NCBI GenBank assembly: GCA_024644425.1
Contig: JAHELA010000013.1
Coordinates: forward strand, 5,665 to 11,663
Direction: 5' to 3'
Source of the DNA: Nitrosomonadaceae bacterium
GTDB lineage: Bacteria > Pseudomonadota > Gammaproteobacteria > Burkholderiales > Nitrosomonadaceae
DNA length: 5,999 nucleotides
Under the pieces are notes generated by a model. That model had not been told where the DNA came from. It saw only the letters and a program-made list of their open reading frames with translations, and searched no databases. The translations under genes and the position numbers were made by a program. Positions 1 through 4,379 of the stretch are shown here, piece by piece; positions within the stretch are counted from its first letter, which is position 1, and each line of letters starts with the position of its first letter.

Positions 1-37
1 GGGTGATGGCGCTGTAGCCAATCTAGCCATCTTGATC

Positions 38-292
38 TCATTCGCCAGGGGCCAATTCTGCTTTTACCTTTTCTAGTGCATCACGTAAGGTTTCCTCAGA
101 AAGAGCATTCAAACTATTAGATAACATTTCAGCTGCTTCGTAGGTTCCTTCTGGTAGCTTGCTACAATCTAGATTGGCGATGAATACTGCTGCCGCGCCA
201 GTAGTTTTGAGCAAATTTTGCCGTTCATTCATGAGTATTTCAATTTCAGCAAGCAACATGGAAGCTTCTTGTTCTTTCTGTGTATCGCGCAT
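38..292 (-). CDS. Small helical hypothetical protein, 84 aa
   Basis: I do not recognise this protein. It runs from ATG (292-290) to TGA (40-38). A clear Shine-Dalgarno AGGGA (complement of 301-305) sits 8 nt upstream of the ATG, which supports this start over the internal Met12. The product is charged and looks mostly helical. A Glu/Gln/Lys-rich first half (about residues 3-30, with leucines and isoleucines at heptad-like spacing) could form a short coiled coil. A small hydrophobic linker, GAAAVFIANLD (about residues 32-42), follows, and then a second amphipathic helix (about 50-81). There is no signal peptide, no convincing membrane segment and no metal-binding cluster; the single cysteine is Cys43. 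It is probably cytosolic. It stands alone, 408 bp downstream of fumC, with its own promoter-like region and a nearby inverted repeat. The good ribosome site and balanced composition argue that it is real; no function can be assigned. Confidence 0.75.
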   Translation of the reverse strand: MRDTQKEQEASMLLAEIEILMNERQNLLKTTGAAAVFIANLDCSKLPEGTYEAAEMLSNSLNALSEETLRDALEKVKAELAPGE

Positions 293-300
293 TGTCTTAA

Positions 301-305
301 TCCCT
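301..305 (-). promoter_or_regulatory. Ribosome binding site of the 84-aa gene
   Basis: AGGGA on the minus strand, 8 nt upstream of the ATG at 292-290. It fixes the start of the small gene; Met12 has no comparable site. Confidence 0.65.
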
Positions 306-334
306 ATATGGAAGTACAGTAGATCAGAATAAGC

Positions 335-343
335 AATATACCA
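335..343 (-). promoter_or_regulatory. Possible extended -10 promoter of the 84-aa gene
   Basis: The minus strand reads TGGTATATT, a TATATT -10 hexamer (340-335) preceded by the TGn extension (343-342). No good -35 hexamer is found at 17-18 bp, which extended -10 promoters can tolerate. Transcription would start near 328 and give a leader of about 35 nt carrying the AGGGA site. Judged by eye only. Confidence 0.35.
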
Positions 344-363
344 GAATCAGTACATACATAAAG

Positions 364-390
364 TTCAGGTATACATTATTTATACCTCAA
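364..390. promoter_or_regulatory. Inverted repeat, possible operator upstream of the 84-aa gene
   Basis: TTCAGGTATA (364-373) and TATACCTCAA (381-390) are inverted copies matching at 9 of 10 positions, separated by a 7-nt AT-rich spacer (374-380). The dyad lies about 20 bp upstream of the proposed extended -10 element, where activators often bind. As DNA it would suit a dimeric regulator; as RNA it would make only a weak AU-rich hairpin, with no T-run typical of a terminator. The cognate regulator is unknown. Confidence 0.4.
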
Positions 391-652
391 TTCACTCTGA
401 TTTTATTAAACCATGGCCATTTGCAAAATTTAGGCGGTTATGGGCGATTGTTAATTTCATTGAGTACTAATTATTATTACTTTGCTGAAGTAATTTCGTG
501 TGATCTAATATTTTGCTTAAAATGTTTCTGGAGTTATCTAGATAAAATGACGGAAAGTTAGTCACATTATTCAATGAACTGTGTTGGAACGCTCTTTTTC
601 CACATTAATGACTTGTCCTACGTTAATTATTTAACCTAGGAGTAATAGGGAG

Positions 653-739
653 ATGGTAAAAGTAACTGAGAAACTAAGAGTATTGGATTTTAATTCTGTC
701 CTATTTATTTCCCACCATATTTTCTGGTCTTATCCATAG
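653..739 (+). CDS. Possible 28-aa mini-ORF converging on fumC
   Basis: The ATG at 653 opens 28 codons ending at TAG (737-739). Ten nt upstream is AGGAG (638-642), one of the best Shine-Dalgarno matches in the window, and a second purine run, AGGGAG (647-652), abuts the ATG. The peptide would begin MVKVTEKLRVLDF and end in an aromatic-rich tail. The last 39 bp overlap the 3' end of fumC on the opposite strand. The only promoter candidate lies about 170 bp upstream (448-477). I recognise no family. It could be a real small protein, the broken start of a lost gene, or chance; chance is the most likely. Confidence 0.18.
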   Translation: MVKVTEKLRVLDFNSVLFISHHIFWSYP

Positions 740-2089
740 GTCGAATTGTTCTGCCGTGACGAATCCAGATGATACTGCGGCCTGTTTTAATGTTGTACTT
801 TCATGGTATGCTTTTTTAGCGATTTCAGCTGCTTTGTCATAACCAATGTGGGGATTGAGTGCTGTAACTAGCATTAGCGAATTGTTCATTAACTTAGAAA
901 TATGCTTAACATTAGCGGTTATTCCAACAGCACAATTATCATTAAAGCTCGTTACACCATCTGAAAGCAAGCGAACACTTTGTAGAAAATTGTGTATTAT
1001 AAGGGGCCTCATTACATTAAGCTCAAAGTTTCCCATGGCGCCACCCATATTGATAGCTACATCGTTACCCATTACTTGACAGCAAAGCATGATCATCGCT
1101 TCTGCTTGAGTAGGATTGATTTTGCCTGGCATTATGGAGCTACCCGGCTCGTTTTCTGGAATTGTCAACTCACCAATACCACAGCGAGGCCCAGATGCAA
1201 GCCAACGAATATCATTTGTAATTTTTATCAAAGATGCTGCAAGAGTTTTCAGTGCACCATGTGCATTAACTAAAGCATCATTTGCAGCGAGTGCCTCAAA
1301 TTTGTTTGGTGAAGTGGTAAATGGTAGACCGGTTAATTTTGCCAGCTCCGCTGATGTTCGCGAGGAGAATTCATTATGAGTATTTAGACCCGTACCTACA
1401 GCTGTACCACCAAGTGCAAGTTCGTACAAATGTGGGAGAGATGACTCAATATGATCCATTCCATGGTCAAGTTGGGATACATAGCCCGAGAATTCTTGCC
1501 CGAGAGTAAGAGGTGTTGCATCTTGCAAATGAGTGCGCCCAATTTTGATAACGCTAGAGAATTCTTCTACCTTAGTGGCAAGTGTTTGTCGTAATATACC
1601 AATAGCAGGTTTCAGTTGATGCTCAATAGCATGTATTGCTGCCACATGCATTGCTGTTGGAAAAACATCGTTAGAAGATTGTCCCTTATTTACATCATCA
1701 TTAGGATGAATTTTGCGTGTTGCACCACGCTTTCCACCTAGCATTTCAGAAGCACGGTTTGCTAAGACCTCATTCATATTCATATTTGTTTGTGTGCCCG
1801 ATCCTGTTTGCCACACAGCCAACGGGAATTCTGTTTTATGGAGGCCATCTATCACTTCATCAGCAGCTTTGATAATGGCATTGGCACTAGTTGTGTTAAG
1901 TAGGCCTAAATCATGATTTACCATTGCGCTAACACGTTTTACCAAGGCAAGAGCGTGTATCAATGCAAAGGGCATTCTCTCATTCGAGATCTTGAAATTT
2001 TGTAAGGAGCGTTGTGTTTGTGCCCCCCATAGTGATGTGGAAGGCACTTTAACCATGCCCATGCTATCTTGTTCTTTACGGTAACTCAT
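701..2089 (-). CDS. fumC: Class II fumarate hydratase (fumarase C)
   Basis: Oxygen-stable, iron-sulfur-free fumarase that reversibly hydrates fumarate to L-malate in the TCA cycle; family members are cytosolic homotetramers. The 462-residue protein aligns by eye with E. coli FumC (467 aa) along its length, ending a few residues earlier. Visible hallmarks are the N-terminal LWGAQTQRSL segment, GSGTQTNMNMNEVLANRA (about 96-113), and the B-site loop HPNDD (His128, Asn130, Asp131). GRTHLQDATPLTLGQE follows, with His187 matching catalytic His188 of E. coli. The fumarase/aspartase signature GSSIMPGKINPT (316-327) has Ser317 matching catalytic Ser318, plus Lys323 and Asn325. The ATG at 2089-2087 gives the N-terminus expected for the family, but no Shine-Dalgarno precedes it; the upstream bases are T-rich. 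Flanking gaps of 219 and 408 bp suggest it is transcribed alone. Argininosuccinate lyase or aspartase is excluded by the close full-length match to FumC. Confidence 0.98.
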   Translation of the reverse strand: MSYRKEQDSMGMVKVPSTSLWGAQTQRSLQNFKISNERMPFALIHALALVKRVSAMVNHDLGLLNTTSANAIIKAADEVIDGLHKTEFPLAVWQTGSGTQTNMNMNEVLANRASEMLGGKRGATRKIHPNDDVNKGQSSNDVFPTAMHVAAIHAIEHQLKPAIGILRQTLATKVEEFSSVIKIGRTHLQDATPLTLGQEFSGYVSQLDHGMDHIESSLPHLYELALGGTAVGTGLNTHNEFSSRTSAELAKLTGLPFTTSPNKFEALAANDALVNAHGALKTLAASLIKITNDIRWLASGPRCGIGELTIPENEPGSSIMPGKINPTQAEAMIMLCCQVMGNDVAINMGGAMGNFELNVMRPLIIHNFLQSVRLLSDGVTSFNDNCAVGITANVKHISKLMNNSLMLVTALNPHIGYDKAAEIAKKAYHESTTLKQAAVSSGFVTAEQFDLWIRPENMVGNK

Positions 2090-2137
2090 GAAAAATTAAA
2101 GTAAAAAAGAAACTGATCATGGATTGGTGATATCCAG

Positions 2138-2166
2138 TATCTACCGAAGAAGCTCATTTGAGCCAA
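2138..2166 (-). promoter_or_regulatory. Candidate sigma70 promoter of fumC
   Basis: The minus strand carries TTGGCT (2166-2161) and TAGATA (2143-2138) separated by 17 bp. Each hexamer is a partial match to consensus. Transcription would start near 2131 and give a leader of about 42 nt. A competing pair, TTGAAG followed by TAATCT at 18 bp, lies further upstream. A TTTAAT hexamer at 2100-2095 would instead place the RNA start almost on the ATG. The choice cannot be settled by eye. Confidence 0.28.
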
Positions 2167-2308
2167 GACTGGTTTCTACCACTGATATCTTCCAGGTTTT
2201 TACCATTATGGTTTTTGTTTGCAGATCTGATTTTCGGCTTGTATTTGAGATTAGTTTAAAAATATTTGATACTTCAAGCAAATGCGTCATGGACTAACTT
2301 AAAATTAA

Positions 2309-2587
2309 TCAATCTTCAAGGTGTGGTGATTCTTCACCGGGCTCCCCAGTTTCATGGTCGATCCAATTAGAAATGCCGATCTCATCTTCTGCTTGCTCTA
2401 AGGTTTCACCAGGTTCGAAATCTGAATCAGCGTTATATTCCATGTCTTGAATGGCTTCAAGTAAGCTTGGAAAAGGGCCGAATACTTTGTCACTTTCATT
2501 TTTATCATGCCAGTAGAAGCCATCAGGACGTTCTATGATCCGTGTGCTGTCATAATCGCGAGATCCTGTTGGAATTGTTGTAGTCAA
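2309..2587 (-). CDS. Small acidic conserved-looking hypothetical protein, 92 aa, TTG start
   Basis: The start codon is TTG (2587-2585); GAGG (complement of 2593-2596) sits 5 nt upstream and decides it, since the next in-frame Met is residue 49. The protein ends with TGA (2311-2309). Residues 16-50 hold an aromatic segment, RIIERPDGFYWHD, followed after a short charged turn by FGPFPSLLEAIQDM. I associate this layout with small uncharacterised proteobacterial proteins, but that is from memory and unchecked. The C-terminal 40 residues are strongly acidic (many Glu and Asp, repeated EPGE) and probably flexible. There is no signal peptide, membrane helix or cysteine. It is probably a cytosolic protein, perhaps a binding partner rather than an enzyme. 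It sits alone between phoU (197 bp upstream) and fumC (219 bp downstream). Function unknown. Confidence 0.85.
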   Translation of the reverse strand: MTTTIPTGSRDYDSTRIIERPDGFYWHDKNESDKVFGPFPSLLEAIQDMEYNADSDFEPGETLEQAEDEIGISNWIDHETGEPGEESPHLED

Positions 2588-2592
2588 GATTG

Positions 2593-2596
2593 CCTC
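2593..2596 (-). promoter_or_regulatory. Ribosome binding site fixing a TTG start
   Basis: GAGG on the minus strand, 5 nt before TTG (2587-2585). With no ATG or GTG alternative near the N-terminus, this site is the main evidence for translation from TTG. Confidence 0.6.
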
Positions 2597-2628
2597 GTTA
2601 TTGTTTCTTACATGTGTATTAAATGTAG

Positions 2629-2656
2629 GTTAAGTTTAATATTAACTCTACTTAAC
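2629..2656. repeat. AT-rich nested palindromes upstream of the 92-aa gene
   Basis: GTTAAGT (2629-2635) and ACTTAAC (2650-2656) form a perfect 7-bp inverted repeat. Its 14-nt interior begins with the perfect palindrome TTAATATTAA (2636-2645). The element lies about 40 bp upstream of the TTG start, in the likely promoter zone. It could be an operator or a bendable AT-rich site; in a sequence this AT-rich, chance is also plausible. Confidence 0.3.
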
Positions 2657-2784
2657 AAGTTTTACTAGCATAATGGCAGAAAGCAAATAATTTATTTAAT
2701 GAGTATTGTGTTTAGAATTGGACGTAGCAGAGTTGTAACTTAAATATCTAGACATGATCAAGCATAGTCTTAATAATTTTCAGG

Positions 2785-3498
2785 TTACTTTTTCTTGGCC
2801 TGACGTTCAATTTCTTCGATTCCAACATGACGCACATCTTTGCCTTTGACCAAATAAATTACATATTCCGACATATTTTTTGCATGATCACCGATACGCT
2901 CTATTGCTTTTGCTGCAAACAAAATTTCTATTGAAGAAGAAATATTTCTAGGGTCCTCCATCATAAAAGTAACCAGTTGTCGAATTATAGAACGAAATTC
3001 ATCATCTACTTGCTCGTCTTGACGAGCAACTTGGACAGCTTCTTCTACATCAAGACGCGCAAAGGCATCTAGAGATTTTCTTAGCATTTCTGTTGCAATA
3101 TTTGCTACATGTCTAAGCTCGGTAAAGCGTGGCCTATTTGTTCGGCGGTCATCGGCATATATTAACTGTGCCATACGTGCGATTTTTGCTGCTTCATCAC
3201 CCATCCGTTCAAGATCCGTTATAATCTTGATTACCATGATGATCATACGTAAGTCACTGGCAGTGGGTTGTCGACGTGCGATGACCTGACTGCAAAATTC
3301 ATCAATTGATACTTCCAGTCCGTTAACTTGGTGATCATCATCAACAACTTGCTCCATTAAATCATGATCAGCACTGGTAAGTGCTTTCACTGCTCGTTCG
3401 ATTTGCTCTTCAACTAATCCGCCCATTTGCAGCACACTTTTTTTTATCGACTCTAGGTCGGCATCAAATTGTGTAGATATGTGTTTTTTGGTTCTCAT
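2785..3498 (-). CDS. phoU: Phosphate-specific transport system accessory protein PhoU
   Basis: PhoU is a cytosolic, peripheral regulator that links the PstSCAB phosphate transporter to the PhoR/PhoB two-component system and damps phosphate uptake when phosphate is plentiful. The 237-residue length is normal. The sequence forms the expected two three-helix PhoU repeats. Each carries the ExxxD metal-binding signature: DLERMGDEAAKIAR (Glu97, Asp101) in the first and AIERIGDHAKNMSEYV (Glu200, Asp204) in the second. The N-terminus (HISTQFDADLESI) and the tail after YLVKGKDVRH are also typical; the last residues are basic. The ATG at 3498-3496 is preceded by AGGTAGGA, a good ribosome site. No pst genes, phoB or phoR are present in this window, so it is unlinked from them at least locally. 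rpiA lies 75 bp upstream on the same strand, allowing co-transcription, but a separate promoter-like sequence lies in the gap. Confidence 0.97.
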   Translation of the reverse strand: MRTKKHISTQFDADLESIKKSVLQMGGLVEEQIERAVKALTSADHDLMEQVVDDDHQVNGLEVSIDEFCSQVIARRQPTASDLRMIIMVIKIITDLERMGDEAAKIARMAQLIYADDRRTNRPRFTELRHVANIATEMLRKSLDAFARLDVEEAVQVARQDEQVDDEFRSIIRQLVTFMMEDPRNISSSIEILFAAKAIERIGDHAKNMSEYVIYLVKGKDVRHVGIEEIERQAKKK

Positions 3499-3524
3499 TT
3501 CCTACCTTTTGATCTTTAATAAAA

Positions 3525-3538
3525 TTGATACCTATCAT
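3525..3538. promoter_or_regulatory. FNR/Anr-like dyad upstream of phoU
   Basis: The plus strand reads TTGAT-ACCT-ATCAT. This matches 9 of 10 conserved positions of the FNR/CRP-family anaerobic box TTGAT-N4-ATCAA. It lies 27 bp upstream of the phoU ATG and overlaps or directly follows the proposed phoU -10 region, a position that would favour repression. The match is seen in the sequence; the function is inferred. Confidence 0.33.
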
Positions 3539-3565
3539 ATATATAGATTGTGACATTATTGTTAA
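3536..3565 (-). promoter_or_regulatory. Candidate phoU promoter in the rpiA-phoU gap
   Basis: TTAACA (3565-3560, 5 of 6 to the -35 consensus) and TATATG (3541-3536, 4 of 6 to the -10 consensus) are 18 bp apart on the minus strand. Overlapping TATA repeats make the exact -10 uncertain. Transcription would begin near 3529 with a leader of about 30 nt, so phoU might be expressed apart from rpiA. No Pho box was recognised here. Confidence 0.33.
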
Positions 3566-3573
3566 TCGCTGAA

Positions 3574-4239
3574 TTACATTTCTACTGTACGAATACCTTT
3601 GTCGGCGCCCAGTAGTAATACATTGGCGCCACGCCTTGCGAACAGACCGTTTGTTACAATACCAGTTATCTGGTTCAAGTTTGCCTCAAGTTCAGTAGGG
3701 TTTAGAATTTGCAAGCCATGTATATCTAGGATTATGTTTTTATTATCAGTAATAAATCCTTGACGTAGAACAGGATGCCCGCCTAGTTTTACTATCTCAC
3801 GTGCAACGTAACTACGTGCCATTGGGATAACTTCTACCGGAACAGGAAATTTACCAAGTACTCTAACTAACTTACTATGATCGGCAATACATATAAATTT
3901 TTTTGTCGTTGCAGCAACAATTTTTTCTCTTGTTAATGCACCACCCCCACCTTTTATCATGTGTAGATGCTCAGTAATTTCATCCGCTCCATCTATATAT
4001 ACAGGTAGTTCCCCTATGTTATTTAAATCCACTACCTCAATGTGATGTTCTCTAAGTCGCTGGGCCGTGCTCTCAGAGCTTGCTACTGCGCCTTCAATTT
4101 TATGTTTTATCTTGGCCAATTCATCTATAAAATAATTTGCTGTAGAGCCAGTCCCGACGCCCACAACACTACCAATAGGGACATAGCGGATGGCGGCTTG
4201 AGCAACCGCACGTTTTTGTTCGTCTTGTAATTGAGTCAT
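3574..4239 (-). CDS. rpiA: Ribose-5-phosphate isomerase A
   Basis: Cytosolic enzyme that interconverts ribose 5-phosphate and ribulose 5-phosphate in the non-oxidative pentose phosphate pathway; in autotrophs it also feeds the Calvin cycle. The 221-residue protein matches E. coli RpiA (219 aa) end to end by eye. The phosphate-binding GVGTGSTA lies near residues 27-34 and SSES near 54-57. The catalytic motif YIDGADEI contains Asp83 and Asp86, and MIKGGGGALTREKI contains Lys96 and Glu105; these correspond to E. coli Asp81, Asp84, Lys94 and Glu103. FICIADHSK, FPVPVEVIPMA and the C-terminal GLFARRGANVLLLG are also family-typical. The ATG at 4239-4237 fits the family N-terminus (MTQ...), although no Shine-Dalgarno precedes it. 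A five-codon leader frame ends in TGA overlapping this ATG. It diverges from ilvA and precedes phoU on the same strand. Confidence 0.98.
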   Translation of the reverse strand: MTQLQDEQKRAVAQAAIRYVPIGSVVGVGTGSTANYFIDELAKIKHKIEGAVASSESTAQRLREHHIEVVDLNNIGELPVYIDGADEITEHLHMIKGGGGALTREKIVAATTKKFICIADHSKLVRVLGKFPVPVEVIPMARSYVAREIVKLGGHPVLRQGFITDNKNIILDIHGLQILNPTELEANLNQITGIVTNGLFARRGANVLLLGADKGIRTVEM

Positions 4240-4275
4240 TGTATTCTGTGCATATTTAGTATGTGATTAGTCAGT

Positions 4276-4304
4276 AGAATAATCCTATCTGCGAATTTTA
4301 ACAA
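4276..4304 (-). promoter_or_regulatory. Candidate sigma70 promoter of rpiA
   Basis: TTGTTA (4304-4299) and TATTCT (4281-4276) are separated by 17 bp on the minus strand, each 4 of 6 to consensus. Transcription would start near 4269 and give a leader of about 30 nt. It lies in the 140-bp region shared with the divergent ilvA gene. Confidence 0.38.
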
Positions 4305-4312
4305 TTAACCCG

Positions 4313-4318
4313 TATACT
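4313..4318 (+). promoter_or_regulatory. Candidate -10 element of the ilvA promoter
   Basis: TATACT matches 5 of 6 bases of the -10 consensus. No good -35 hexamer is found 17-18 bp upstream, so an activator would be needed if it is real. It overlaps the short dyad ATACT-A-AGTAT (4314-4324), a possible regulator site. Transcription would start near 4325 with a leader of about 55 nt. A second, weaker possibility is TTGTTC (4344-4349) with the AT-rich block at 4365-4371, which would start RNA almost at the ATG. Confidence 0.28.
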
Positions 4319-4379
4319 AAGTATGTATCCGGGCGTGCTAAAATTGTTCAAAGTTTATATTTTTTAAATTTATGCGCTA

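Larger units (their letters stand above)
293..700. other. 408-bp intergenic region between fumC and the 84-aa gene
   Basis: AT-rich non-coding stretch downstream of fumC and upstream of the 84-residue gene. It holds the minus-strand promoter, ribosome site and inverted repeat listed separately. It also has a 7-bp perfect hairpin, ATTACTT and AAGTAAT around a 5-nt loop (476-494). A plus-strand promoter-like pair, TTGTTA (448-453) and TATTAT (472-477) at 18-bp spacing, is present too. A plus-strand mini-ORF starts at 653. No GC-rich hairpin with a T-run follows the fumC stop, so fumC has no visible intrinsic terminator. No tRNA-like fold or decayed gene is recognisable. Confidence 0.6.

Noticed and set aside
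5..31. GATGGC (5-10) and GCCATC (26-31) as a terminator after the 84-aa gene
   Set aside because: The stem is only 6 bp with a 15-nt loop and no T-run on the minus strand before the window edge.
585..602. TGGAA/TTCCA stem with a T-run as a plus-strand terminator
   Set aside because: The stem is 5 bp and the T-run lies inside the loop and arm rather than after the hairpin.
846..1916. Plus-strand open frames at 846-1079, 992-1273, 1116-1379, 1321-1509 and 1713-1916
   Set aside because: All lie antisense within fumC, overlap each other, lack ribosome sites and resemble no protein family; they are shadows of the fumC codons.
2125..2197. Similar TGATATC...CCAG and TCTACC words upstream of fumC, possibly repeated regulator sites
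   Set aside because: Order and spacing differ between the copies and the matches are short; no consistent unit could be defined.
4042..4230. Plus-strand open frame antisense to rpiA
   Set aside because: It is fully inside the well-supported rpiA gene, has no ribosome site, and its cysteine-rich product looks like random translation.
4240..4379. Leader-peptide attenuator for ilvA
   Set aside because: There is no leader frame rich in isoleucine, valine, leucine or threonine codons and no terminator hairpin with a T-run before ilvA.
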